Of a DNA stretch of 64,000 nucleotides, positions 26,710 to 35,398 are shown in pieces. Positions within the stretch are counted from its first letter, which is position 1, and the number at the start of each line of letters is the position of its first letter. The DNA is from Crateriforma conspicua. GTDB lineage: Bacteria > Planctomycetota > Planctomycetia > Pirellulales > Pirellulaceae. Location: positions 1,488,001-1,552,000 of the forward strand of contig NZ_CP036319.1 in the NCBI RefSeq assembly GCF_007752935.1, given 5' to 3'. The notes below the pieces were generated by a model, which ran no database searches, had not been told where the DNA came from, and saw only the letters and a list, made by a program, of their open reading frames with translations. The position numbers and the translations under genes were made by a program.

Positions 26710-28449
26710 ATGGAGATCACTTCTGTTAGCGATGTATTGTCAGAACTCGGGATTGAACATCCTGATTTGAACGTCCTTGCGCCTACACAGAGCAATTACA
26801 GCGCTTTGTTGTTTCAGCCCCAGGGAAACATCGAACTTGGGCAAGACGGTGTGCGACACGCAGATTCGGCACTGGCAAATGACCAATTCAGCGCATTTCT
26901 GAACGAAGCAGTGCGCAGTTCTGCCGACTTGGTGGTCAGTCCCGAATATTCGATGCCTTGGCGAACGTTGGAAGTACAGCTTTCAAACGGTGTCGCTCCG
27001 GTGGAAGGGAGCGTTTGGGTTCTTGGATGTGAAAGCATCACCATCTCTGAACTCACAGCGATGCGGGGACGACTTTCTCATCTCATAGAGTTTGTGTTTG
27101 AGGAAATTGACAACACTTCCGGGCGCTTCTTAAATCCGGTCGCGTACATCTTTCGCTCAAAACGACATGGGTCAGAAAGCAGTGATCAACTTGTCATGCT
27201 GCTTCAGTTCAAGATATGTCCATTAGGAGATCCCGATCACTTCGAAGTCAATGGATTGCAGACTGGCAGTCGACTTTACTGCTTCGGAAATGGAACTTCG
27301 CAACTGCGAATGGCCACGCTGATTTGTTCCGATGCTTTTGCATTTTTGGATGAGCACGCCAAATTACTTTATGACAGAACGCTCCTGATTCACATCCAAC
27401 TAAATGCCAAGCCGCGACAAGATCAATTTCGGCGATATCGAAGCAGCTTGCTTCAGTACGGTGGAGGGCAAACGGAACTTGTCTGCCTGAATTGGGCTCA
27501 GAATGTACATGCTTCGCACGATGGATCTGAGAAGTGTTGGAGCAATATTGGTGGATCTGCTTGGTACTTGTGCCCGGATAAATTCGACAACCGAGATTCA
27601 ACGCTAGCCGAGAATCATCGGCGTGGACTTTACTACACATGGCTCGAATCTCTCCGCTCTCATGCGTTGTTCTTTAACTACAGTCCTTCTTTATTCTTGC
27701 TCAACGCAACAAAGGTTGCTCACATTGGAGTCCCAGCGTCGCTTTCACGACGCCGTGGTCCACAAGTCGTTGAGACGAGAGCATGGGAACCCGATACGGC
27801 CTCTTGGGTAGTGCAAGATTCCGTCGACGATGGTTTTGCTGCCATTGCAGTTGAATGCGGTGGAGCTGAGACAAAAATCACAGCGATGGCCTCCACGAAC
27901 CCGTTCCAGGTGGAACGACTACTCGCACTGTGCGCGGGCAAAGTGGAGAAGGGCGCTAACTGGCATACGCTGAAGGAACTCGACTCCTGTGCGATCGAGT
28001 CCACGGAAGTTGTACGAAGAATAACCGCATGTCAGGACGGGGAGGCTCATCACTTCCGCGTGGAACGACTGCGGCGATGCAAAAGGCTCTATAGACTCTT
28101 AGAGCAATCATTACCGGCAGGCATCGCCGATCTCGAAGCCGGTTTCGATCTTGACTGGCATCCTGACTCACCTCACCAGAACGTCGTGTCAAAGAACGGG
28201 CGGCGAGCGACTGCCATTTATCTTGGTGATGACTACAGCGAAACGCAGGTGGAGTCGATCGTGAAGACTGTCGAGGAATACTTGGGGCAAAGTTTGAACG
28301 ATCCAGACGACATTATCGAGGCAAGACAGCGTCTTCAAGTGTGGTACCGAAGTGACGAAGGCAATGATGTCACGTTCGATTCTCACCCCTACGTCGACAT
28401 CGATGATCCTAAATCTGGGTCACCATTTGACATTACGAGGCCTAAATGA
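26710..28449 (+). CDS. Nitrilase-fold (carbon-nitrogen hydrolase) protein, candidate defence component
   Basis: A 579-residue protein. The N-terminal ~330 residues look like a carbon-nitrogen hydrolase with the full Glu-Lys-Cys triad: Glu79 in VVSPEYSMPW, Lys168 in LLQFKICP and Cys206 in ATLICSDAF. The spacings (89 and 38) match the family. Such enzymes hydrolyse nitriles or amides, including cofactor-like amides. The C-terminal ~250 residues are unrecognised. The gene starts 11 bases after brxL with AGGAA upstream, and it overlaps the Rad50-like gene by 4 bases (ATGA), so the two are made together. Nitrilase domains occur in defence as fusions to reverse transcriptases (DRT type 1), but no RT is here. 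Substrate unknown. Confidence 0.75.
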   Translation: MEITSVSDVLSELGIEHPDLNVLAPTQSNYSALLFQPQGNIELGQDGVRHADSALANDQFSAFLNEAVRSSADLVVSPEYSMPWRTLEVQLSNGVAPVEGSVWVLGCESITISELTAMRGRLSHLIEFVFEEIDNTSGRFLNPVAYIFRSKRHGSESSDQLVMLLQFKICPLGDPDHFEVNGLQTGSRLYCFGNGTSQLRMATLICSDAFAFLDEHAKLLYDRTLLIHIQLNAKPRQDQFRRYRSSLLQYGGGQTELVCLNWAQNVHASHDGSEKCWSNIGGSAWYLCPDKFDNRDSTLAENHRRGLYYTWLESLRSHALFFNYSPSLFLLNATKVAHIGVPASLSRRRGPQVVETRAWEPDTASWVVQDSVDDGFAAIAVECGGAETKITAMASTNPFQVERLLALCAGKVEKGANWHTLKELDSCAIESTEVVRRITACQDGEAHHFRVERLRRCKRLYRLLEQSLPAGIADLEAGFDLDWHPDSPHQNVVSKNGRRATAIYLGDDYSETQVESIVKTVEEYLGQSLNDPDDIIEARQRLQVWYRSDEGNDVTFDSHPYVDIDDPKSGSPFDITRPK

Positions 28450-31400
28450 CTTTAACTGTAGAACAGCTTCGAAGTCGTCTGACTTCGCAGTATCCAGATA
28501 TCGAGCAGATTGATCAGGCCGTAGTTCGATTCACGCGCCGAGCGAACGACCGCGCTTTCGCCATTTGCTATGTCGATGTCTCTGATGAGTTGCCAACGTC
28601 ATCTCAGTTGCTTGATGATTACCAAGCAAAGATATTTGGCAAGCGGTACTTTGAAGGCAGAAAAAGCCTTCAGTGGAGCAATTATCTCTATTTTGTTGTG
28701 GGTGCGGAGAAAGCTACTGACGCGACAATACAATCAACGCGTGAGCTTATCCAGCGAGACCGTAAGTACGCCAGAAAGTTTGTTATCGCGGAAGGTGAGT
28801 TAGACTGGGCGATTTCTTCTCCGTCGTTTCAGATCGCTGACAGTCAAGTCGCGACTGGAATTGTGAGCATTTGGACAGATATGCTTGCGGCAGCGAACTT
28901 GGATCGCGCTGTTTTGAATGACGAATCACTACCGCGTCGACTAGAGCTTATCGAGGCTGACTACGGGCAAGACGCAACGCCACTGCCAGCTACTCGTCCG
29001 GTTAGAGCTGCGAAACAACAACCATTCCTTTCGTCACTTGAACTGACTAAGTTTCGCGAGTTTCCCGTTCAGCGATCGTTCTCATTTGGTTTGGTAAACC
29101 TTGTCTGCGGACCAAATGGAACCGGGAAAACATCTTTGTTTGAGGCTGTGGAGCTGTTGTATTGCGGCAACACCAAGCGGAACCCGAAGTCTAAGGAGAG
29201 GTATCGTATTGATGCGATATTTTCTGACAACACTTCTGAATCCGCCACTGATAGACGGTCGGCTACCACGTTCCGTGATCGCAATCTTGCTTGGTATGGC
29301 CAATCAGAAGTTAAGACCAATCGGCTTTATCAGAGCTTTTCACAATTTAATTTTCTAAACACGGACGCCGCCGTCAGTCTGGCCGAATCGGATGAGTCGC
29401 TTGAAGATGACTTGTCGAAACTGTTGGTTGGACCGGAAACGTCAAAGACATGGCGTGAGATTGAGAGGACCAGTGCCAAGATAGCAGACAAGATCAAGGA
29501 GCTGAGCGCGGTTCGCAACCAGGCGAACCTGGAACTTGAATCCGTAAAACGTCAGCTGGAAGCATCGCCTGAATCTAAGCAGGAGTCAAATGCGGTTTTC
29601 GCTCAACTCTCAACTCTCGTTGAGCGGGCCGGATGGTCGATCCAAGAAGGACAAAAAGACAAAGCAAGTGACGAACTGGTGAAATCTTTGGCCGAGCTCA
29701 ACACATTGCTTAACCAATCAATTGCGCTCGAATGGGCTGGTTCTCCAGTCACCATCGACAAGTTGGAGCGGTTCGTTGCAGAAGCAGAAAGCAATTGTAC
29801 GTTGGCTACTGATCTGATCAATCAAATTAAGATGTTGCGAAGTGATGAACGTCCGCTTGTTGGTGCCTTGACAAAGTTCGATGCGGCTTTGAAGGATTTA
29901 GAGCAGGCGTCCAAATTGGTCGCTGCTGGTGTCCCAGATATGGTGGCGCGAATCGAGGATGCTGAGAAGAAGCTAATGGCGTTACGCCGAAAGGTCGTGG
30001 GGTTCAAAGAGCGGGAGCTGCAACAATCGCTTGAGCCGTCATTGGATCAATCAGTATCAGATTTTCTGAATAGCGTTCTGAATGTATTCGACACGCTTCA
30101 GAAGGCACGCGATGATGCCGACGCCCGTTACTCGAAGTTTGCTGCACTCAGAGATGAGTCAGTCAAATTGTCGCAACAACTTCGAAGCATTGCTTCGCAA
30201 ATGCTACAGGACGCTGCGTCTCCCAATACCTGCCCATTATGCCATACAGAATTTCCGCCCGGTGAACTGGCGAGCCACATCAACTCAGGTGTGGACACTG
30301 ACATTGAAGCTCAGGCGACGCAACTTTTGGAGGATCTGCGCAATTGCACAAAAGAGGTCAAGTGGGCGGAGGCTCAGAGGCCGTACGCTGAGTGGATTCG
30401 AAGATTCTGTGAACAGAATGAGCTTTCAACGTCCGTAACAATTCGCGACATTCTGAACCGTGCATCAGCAATTCAACAAGAGGTGTCGCAATTAGAGGAC
30501 ACAACATCTCAGATTCAAGATGATCTGACTTCGGTGAGCCAGGGCGAGTATTCGGTCAGTCAATTGCGAGAGCTTTTCTCGCAGTCGAGTGGCTCAGGAG
30601 AGCCCGTTGCAAACACGACCAGAGAAGCTCTCGAAACCCAGCGTTTACGGCTAGAGTCCGAGAGGGAAGCGTCGGTGGAGAAACATGAATCGATTAGGAA
30701 ATCGATTGAGAAGAAGCACCAAACGCTAGAAAAGACTCTCGGCATAGTCGAGCCAGGAAGCGAGTCACCAGAATCATCTCTTGCGGTGATTCGCGAGCGA
30801 ATTTCGACCGTCAAGACGCTGTTGAATCGGCTTGCGGACTTCCGGACGCACTATCCCTGGGAAAAGCATATTGCATTGTCTGAAGTAATGGTCGCAAGTA
30901 CTTCAATTCGAAAGGTCGCGTCAGATTACCAACTGACATCTCAGAAAGAACAAAGCGAAGCCAAACGAGTGTCTGAGGCAACGAAGCGCAAGGAGCAGGT
31001 GGAAAAGCAGCTGGCTGGGCTGACCCCTCGCATTGAACGGCTTAATGACGCACAAGATGTACTCAACAAAATTCAAACAGAACATTCCCTGAGTGGTGCT
31101 ATGGAGGAAGCATTGCGGCAAAATCGAATGGCGATTGAGGGAATATTTGCACGGATACATTCGCCACCTGAGTTTTCCGGCTTAGGCGAAGACCTTACGA
31201 CGCTTGTGCGAAAGAAAGACGGGGCTGTTGCAGGTCTTCAGCAGATCAGTACCGGGCAGCGATCAGCTTTTGCGCTTTCGCTATTCCTCGCTCAGAATGC
31301 GCAACTCAGGACTGCTCCGCCCGCCATTTTGATCGACGACCCCGTAGCGCATGTCGATGACTTCAATTGTCTTTCGTTCCTTGATTACCTTCGAGACCTC

Positions 31401-31526
31401 GTCGTTGCCGGAGGCAGGCAAGTCTTTTTTTCTACAGCAAATGACAAATTGGCGATGTTGTTCGAACGAAAATTCGATTTTCTCGGAGAAGGGCAGTTCG
31501 TGCGATTTGACTTGCGAAGGGAGTAG
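28446..31526 (+). CDS. Rad50/SMC-like ATPase with zinc hook, partner of the nitrilase-fold protein
   Basis: A 1026-residue protein. Residues 1-190 form an unrecognised N-terminal domain. An ABC ATPase head follows, with Walker A GPNGTGKT at 222-229. Two long coiled coils flank a CPLC zinc hook at 596-599. The signature STGQRSA (about 935) and Walker B ILIDDP (Asp964-Asp965) with a D-loop-like HVDD close the head. This is the Rad50/SbcC outline for DNA-end or DNA-structure sensing. No nuclease or anticodon-nuclease domain is seen, so it is not RloC. It starts inside the stop of the nitrilase gene. I infer that the ATPase senses invader DNA and the hydrolase acts as effector. Confidence 0.78.
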   Translation: MTLTVEQLRSRLTSQYPDIEQIDQAVVRFTRRANDRAFAICYVDVSDELPTSSQLLDDYQAKIFGKRYFEGRKSLQWSNYLYFVVGAEKATDATIQSTRELIQRDRKYARKFVIAEGELDWAISSPSFQIADSQVATGIVSIWTDMLAAANLDRAVLNDESLPRRLELIEADYGQDATPLPATRPVRAAKQQPFLSSLELTKFREFPVQRSFSFGLVNLVCGPNGTGKTSLFEAVELLYCGNTKRNPKSKERYRIDAIFSDNTSESATDRRSATTFRDRNLAWYGQSEVKTNRLYQSFSQFNFLNTDAAVSLAESDESLEDDLSKLLVGPETSKTWREIERTSAKIADKIKELSAVRNQANLELESVKRQLEASPESKQESNAVFAQLSTLVERAGWSIQEGQKDKASDELVKSLAELNTLLNQSIALEWAGSPVTIDKLERFVAEAESNCTLATDLINQIKMLRSDERPLVGALTKFDAALKDLEQASKLVAAGVPDMVARIEDAEKKLMALRRKVVGFKERELQQSLEPSLDQSVSDFLNSVLNVFDTLQKARDDADARYSKFAALRDESVKLSQQLRSIASQMLQDAASPNTCPLCHTEFPPGELASHINSGVDTDIEAQATQLLEDLRNCTKEVKWAEAQRPYAEWIRRFCEQNELSTSVTIRDILNRASAIQQEVSQLEDTTSQIQDDLTSVSQGEYSVSQLRELFSQSSGSGEPVANTTREALETQRLRLESEREASVEKHESIRKSIEKKHQTLEKTLGIVEPGSESPESSLAVIRERISTVKTLLNRLADFRTHYPWEKHIALSEVMVASTSIRKVASDYQLTSQKEQSEAKRVSEATKRKEQVEKQLAGLTPRIERLNDAQDVLNKIQTEHSLSGAMEEALRQNRMAIEGIFARIHSPPEFSGLGEDLTTLVRKKDGAVAGLQQISTGQRSAFALSLFLAQNAQLRTAPPAILIDDPVAHVDDFNCLSFLDYLRDLVVAGGRQVFFSTANDKLAMLFERKFDFLGEGQFVRFDLRRE

Positions 31527-31592
31527 CAAGTTAGAGACTGGAGATGATTGGGTTGGAGAAGAAGTCTCGAAACAGTCTGAAGGAAACATTCA

Positions 31593-31940
31593 ATGAGCTA
31601 CGTAGTGACAGAAGCCTGCGTCGGTTGTCTGGATCGATCGTGCATACAGTCATGTCCCGAAAGCTGCTTCTACCTCGCTCCACTCGCTAACCGCATTCCC
31701 GGCCAGGGAGTTGTGTTTGCCGGAACCGATGACAGTTCGACCGGCGCGGGAGGAATGGTCATGATTGCCCCTGATGAATGCACGAATTGTGGAGCGTGTG
31801 AAACGGAGTGCCCGGTAGAAGCGATTTACGAAGACAGCTCAGTCCCGGAGGAATTTACGAACTGGATTGCAATCAACGCTCGCTACACTCGTTCGCTTTC
31901 CGTTGAACGAAAAGAAGGTCTTCGTCAACATCCTCAGTGA
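31593..31940 (+). CDS. Seven-iron ferredoxin (FdxA-like)
   Basis: A 115-residue ferredoxin with the FdxA pattern. The first cluster set is ACVGCLDRSCIQSCPESCFY near 8-27 and the second is CTNCGACETECP. The tail VPEEFTNWIAINARYT matches the family. About 20 residues (near 30-55) are inserted between the two sets, and the usual ~40-residue C-terminal tail is nearly gone. It would carry electrons in the cytoplasm. GAAGGAAAC precedes the ATG, 66 bases after the Rad50-like gene, so it may be cotranscribed with the defence genes or may be an unrelated host gene. Confidence 0.8.
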   Translation: MSYVVTEACVGCLDRSCIQSCPESCFYLAPLANRIPGQGVVFAGTDDSSTGAGGMVMIAPDECTNCGACETECPVEAIYEDSSVPEEFTNWIAINARYTRSLSVERKEGLRQHPQ

Positions 31941-32083
31941 ATTCCGCTAACGGCATTTGTGCCCCGGTTCAACTCACTCCAACCGTTTACACTTCTCCCC
32001 AATAAGTTCATTTAGCTGCCAGAAACGCAGTGAATCTGCTGTTTGCAGATCCGACACACCAGAGCAGAAAAGTTCTAACGGTG

Positions 32084-32098
32084 TCCTGTCGCCCCGAC
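32084..32098 (+). other. tRNA 3'-end remnant, candidate attachment site
   Basis: TCCTGTCGCCCCGAC resembles the end of a tRNA gene: the last bases of the T loop/stem and the 3' acceptor strand. The sequence just upstream (GGTG instead of GGTTCGAA) does not continue as a T arm, and no 5' GTCGGGG acceptor strand is found in the 80 bases before, so it is not a complete tRNA. It coincides with the end of the broken integrase gene, the usual place of an att core. I infer an att scar. Confidence 0.55.
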
Positions 32099-32104
32099 TG
32101 CATC

Positions 32105-32138
32105 AAAGCCCGTGAAACTAAGTGTTTTGCGGGCTTTT
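32105..32138 (+). terminator. Rho-independent-type hairpin after the tRNA-like end
   Basis: AAAGCCCG (32105-32112) pairs with CGGGCTTT (32130-32137), loop 17 bases, and a T-rich end (TTTTGT) follows on the plus strand. It stands right after the tRNA 3'-end remnant, where a tRNA terminator would be expected. It lies inside the remnant of the minus-strand integrase gene. Confidence 0.6.
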
Positions 32139-32584
32139 GTAGTATCTGCGTCGTTCCCGTTACGATCGGTCGAATGGTCAGAATGTGACTCCATTTGACC
32201 CTCTTTGCCCAAGTTTGGTGCAACCGTTCGCAGTGCGTGATCCCGGGCAATCGACAACGCTTCCACTGCTTCGGCCGTATCGAGCAACCGAGCATCCGTG
32301 TAAGTGTTCATCGTCGAGGCTATGTCGCTGTGTCGCATCGCAGCTTGGTCGACCCTGGGCGTCACGCCGGCCCGCGATAGGTGCGTCCCGAATGAATGCC
32401 GCAGCGCATGAACATGAATCACGCACCCGTCCGCGTCGGTCTTGTCGATCCCGGCGGCGGTAGGGTCGCTGTTCGTAATCCGCAGCTATTCCTCTCAAAA
32501 GGTGCCACCCACCTTGTGTTGACAGGCCGTTTTAGTTCGGCTAGTTTCTGCTTGTGCCATAGCAATCCCCTCCGCCGCCGGTGA

Positions 32585-33748
32585 ATGATGCCTCGTCCGC
32601 AACGTGCTGAGCAGTTCGATCCTGCCGAAGTGTGTGTCGTCCACGTTATTCAACGCTGCGTGAGACGCGCGTTCCTGGCCGGTGTCGATCGGGAGACCGG
32701 CGTCGATTACTCATTTCGCAAAGAGTGGATTCGACGTCGGATGGAATCGCTTGCGTCGGTGTTCGCCGTCGATGTGCTTTCTTACGCGGTAATGAGCAAT
32801 CACATTCACCAGATCCTGCGCAACCGGCCGGATGTCTGTGCGGCTTGGTCCGACGAGGAAGTTGCGATCCGCTGGCTGCGAGTGTTTCCAGGTCGTAGGC
32901 TCGAGGAGCATCTGGCCGAACCCACTGAGAACGACGTCAAGATGCTCTGCGGTGACAAGGAACGACTCGCTGAAATACGTCGGCGTCTGTCAGATATTTC
33001 TTGGTTCATGCGCGCACTGGCTGAGCCAATCGCCCGAATGGCCAACAAGCAAGACGAATGCACGGGGCGGTTCTGGGAAGGGCGGTTCAAGTGCCAGCGG
33101 ATTGTCGACGAGGCTGGTTTGCTCGCATGCAGCATGTATGTCGACTTGAATCCGGTGCGAGCGGCAATGGCGGACTCACCCGATCACAGTCCGAATACCA
33201 GTGGTTATGACCGCATTGAAGCCGAGAGGGGCAAGCAGATCCCATCCGCGGCGTTCGACTTGCGGCCAATTCCGACCGAAGAAGCGGGGCACCAGATCCG
33301 CGAAACACCGGTCGCTCAGCTTCGCAAGAAACGAATCGCAAAGAAGGCGAACCCAACCGGAAAGCGCATCCGTCGTGATCAGTGGCTTGCACCACTTCCG
33401 CTTAATCCATCGATACTCGCTGACGAACCTCAGGTTCATTCCGCGGGATTCCGCAGCAGCGATCGTGGGTTCTTGAGCGTTGAGTGGAGTGATTACAAGC
33501 GACTGCTGCGCTGGACGGCAAAGCAGACCGTAGACGGTGTCGCGTCGAAAGTGTCCCGCAAACTTTCGGCGATACTCCAGTCGCTCGGTATCGACGCGTC
33601 GATGTGGCGTGACTTGGTTTGGAACTGGCAAAAATACTTCGGCAAGACTTCGTGTGTCGGCGCACCCGATTCGCTGAAACAGCATGCCGAGCAGTCCGGC
33701 CTACGGCATCACCGCGGCCAAGCATCTGCCCGCGCCTGCTTTGCCTAA
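32585..33748 (+). CDS. REP-associated tyrosine transposase (RAYT, Y1 family)
   Basis: A 387-residue Y1 transposase. The HUH motif is NHIH in YAVMSNHIHQIL and the nucleophile is the Tyr in CSMYVDLNPVRA, both typical of REP-associated transposases. MANKQDECTGRFWEGRFK is the family's middle signature. Domesticated RAYTs are common in Pirellulaceae and mobilise or maintain short palindromes. The protein has about 150 extra C-terminal residues compared with short RAYTs. It stands next to the integrase scar, divergent from it, and no terminal repeats of an IS are evident. The start could be either of two adjacent ATGs. Confidence 0.85.
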   Translation: MMPRPQRAEQFDPAEVCVVHVIQRCVRRAFLAGVDRETGVDYSFRKEWIRRRMESLASVFAVDVLSYAVMSNHIHQILRNRPDVCAAWSDEEVAIRWLRVFPGRRLEEHLAEPTENDVKMLCGDKERLAEIRRRLSDISWFMRALAEPIARMANKQDECTGRFWEGRFKCQRIVDEAGLLACSMYVDLNPVRAAMADSPDHSPNTSGYDRIEAERGKQIPSAAFDLRPIPTEEAGHQIRETPVAQLRKKRIAKKANPTGKRIRRDQWLAPLPLNPSILADEPQVHSAGFRSSDRGFLSVEWSDYKRLLRWTAKQTVDGVASKVSRKLSAILQSLGIDASMWRDLVWNWQKYFGKTSCVGAPDSLKQHAEQSGLRHHRGQASARACFA

Positions 33749-33843
33749 ACGAACAAAGGGGCAGGCCTCCTTGTTCGGTATTCAGGCGTTGCACCGGAGA
33801 TGCGTTTGAGGGTCAGCGATGGTCTTAACAATGGTCAACATTG

Positions 33844-33865
33844 ATTCGGAAAAAGATTTCCGAAT
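33844..33865. repeat. Perfect hairpin downstream of the RAYT gene
   Basis: ATTCGGAAA-AAGA-TTTCCGAAT is a perfect 9-bp stem with a 4-base loop, 96 bases after the RAYT stop. Size and place would suit a REP-like palindrome recognised by the transposase, but no second copy was noticed nearby. The rest of 33749-33994 contains no gene. Confidence 0.4.
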
Positions 33866-33960
33866 TCCATTCTCTGAGGGAAAGCGGACTTGGCTGCCAG
33901 CCCCAGAACCCCGGAGTCTTTCCATGCATCGCCCGCGAATTAGAGCTGCATGGCCACGAT

Positions 33961-33987
33961 AGGCCCCCAAGCGTTCGGCCTTTGTTT
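33961..33987. terminator. Probable terminator between RAYT and phoX
   Basis: AGGCC-N11-GGCCT followed by TTGTTTT forms a plus-strand hairpin with a T-rich tail between the converging RAYT and PhoX-like genes. The stem is short (5 bp), so strength is uncertain. Confidence 0.4.
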
Positions 33988-33994
33988 TGACCGC

Positions 33995-35398
33995 TTAGGC
34001 ATCGCCTGTCAGGTTTTGCCAGGGGCCGGTGATCGCAAGGGTGATGCCGGGGGTTTGGATGTTGGCAAACAGCCATTGCCCGTCGGGGCTGAACGTGGCG
34101 CCGGCCCATTCCCGTCCTCGGAAGTCGCCTTGAAAACCCTTTTGCCCGTTCAGCTGAACGTCGTTGACTGCCAGCGGGATCAGATGTCCGTCTTGCGAAA
34201 GCAAATGGATTCGTTGCGGGTATTCATCATCGCCATAGTCGCCGTCTTCACACAAAGCCAAGCCGCCATGCGGATTGACACAAAGGTTGTCGGGCATGTT
34301 CAGTGTCTGTTTGCCGGGGCTTTCGAAAAGCATCGTCAACTTTTGAGCTTCAGGATCGTACTGCCAAATCTGACCTGCTTTGGCGGCGCCGCCACTGGTG
34401 GCGTCGAAGTAAATCATTCCATTGCCGCTCCAACAGCCTTCCAGTCGTGCGAACGTGGTGCACCCGAGTCGCTTGCCTTGCTTGAACACGCCCAGTTCAT
34501 CGGGTTGATCCAGGCCGGGCGTGTTGGCCAGCGTCGGTTCAGGAATCGTATGCCACCGGACATCGAATTCACGCCCCTGTTCGACGTGGCCGCGTAGGTC
34601 GTCGTGACCGACCACTTGTGCGATTTGCAGCTTGCCACCGGCGGCCAGCTTTCGGTGCTGGTTGGGAATGAATCGATAGAATCCAGCGGTGCCACGGTCT
34701 TCGGTTTCGTAAACGATGCCGGTTTCGCGATCGATCGCCACCGCTTCATGGACGAATCGCCCCATCGCTTTGATGGGTACAGGATGACGCACGCCGGTGG
34801 GATCGACTTCAAAGACCCAGCCGTGATCGCGTTTGAAAGAACGTGCGGCATTGTTTTGATACGGATCGACCGAGTCGATACCCAAGACGGTTTCTTCCGC
34901 GGTCAGCCAGGTGCCCCACGGGGTCACGCCGCCCGCACAATTACGGCTGGTCCCTGCGATCGCCACGCGACTGTCCAACCAGCGACCGTGACGTGTATCA
35001 AACGTCAGTGTGGTGCAGCCGCCACCGGCGCGGCGGTCGAACGGAGTCCCGTCGGTGATGGGTAAAGCGTCGGAGTCGTCACTGATTTCATGGTTTCTGA
35101 CCAGCGTGACGACGCCATCGTGTTCGGCGACGACACCCATCCCGTCGTGTGCTGCCGGAGTCGGAGTTCCGTCGGACATCGGATCGTTGGTCCAGCCGTG
35201 GCTGACGTACCGGAATCCTTCGGGCAATCGAATCAGTTCCAAGCCGGTCGTTTCATCTTTGGTCGGCAACAACGCGTGTCCGGACCGAGCGTGATCGCCC
35301 AGTGCGATGCGTCCGCCCAATGCGGCCAGGGCCGAAGCCACCCCGAAACCGGTCACGGATGAAAATGATTCACTGAGAAATTCGCGACGAGATTTCAC
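33995..35398 (-). CDS. PhoX-family secreted phosphatase (DUF839)
   Basis: A 467-residue protein from GTG at 35398, chosen because the translation then opens with a twin-arginine-type signal (SRREFLSES, then a hydrophobic stretch ending near ALG). PhoX enzymes are calcium/iron-dependent alkaline phosphatases exported folded by Tat, which fits. Motifs in the body include FVHEAVAIDRETGIVYETED and NPHGGLALCEDGDYGDD, plus LVRNHE, all typical of DUF839. It would release phosphate from organic esters in the periplasm. No Pho box is recognised upstream. The gene stands alone on the minus strand. Confidence 0.85.
   Translation of the reverse strand: MKSRREFLSESFSSVTGFGVASALAALGGRIALGDHARSGHALLPTKDETTGLELIRLPEGFRYVSHGWTNDPMSDGTPTPAAHDGMGVVAEHDGVVTLVRNHEISDDSDALPITDGTPFDRRAGGGCTTLTFDTRHGRWLDSRVAIAGTSRNCAGGVTPWGTWLTAEETVLGIDSVDPYQNNAARSFKRDHGWVFEVDPTGVRHPVPIKAMGRFVHEAVAIDRETGIVYETEDRGTAGFYRFIPNQHRKLAAGGKLQIAQVVGHDDLRGHVEQGREFDVRWHTIPEPTLANTPGLDQPDELGVFKQGKRLGCTTFARLEGCWSGNGMIYFDATSGGAAKAGQIWQYDPEAQKLTMLFESPGKQTLNMPDNLCVNPHGGLALCEDGDYGDDEYPQRIHLLSQDGHLIPLAVNDVQLNGQKGFQGDFRGREWAGATFSPDGQWLFANIQTPGITLAITGPWQNLTGDA

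Larger units (their letters stand above)
32075..32560 (-). pseudogene. Internally deleted tyrosine integrase
   Basis: Two ends of one gene survive. The start is ATG at 32560 with a strong GGAGGGG site, reading MAQAETSRTKTACQHKV and stopping at TGA 32497. The C-terminal catalytic part is in another frame: it runs from about 32480 to the stop at 32075 and reads IHVHALRHSFGTHLSRAGV, then MRHSDIASTMNTYTDA, with the HxxR, His and Tyr residues of tyrosine recombinases. The arm with the first Arg and the core-binding domain is lost, so it cannot be active. The last codons (GATGHR-stop) run into a tRNA-like 3' end, as planctomycete integrases next to tRNA attachment sites do. Confidence 0.75.

Noticed and set aside
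28446-31526. RloC-type anticodon nuclease or SbcC
   Set aside because: No nuclease domain is visible and no SbcD-like partner is adjacent; the partner is a nitrilase-fold protein instead.
32020-32100. Complete tRNA gene at the junction
   Set aside because: Only the last ~15 bases resemble a tRNA 3' end; no matching 5' acceptor strand, anticodon arm or full T arm is present.
32178-32498. 106-codon frame overlapping the integrase remnant
   Set aside because: It is an alternate frame of the same DNA; the recombinase catalytic motifs are in the other frame.
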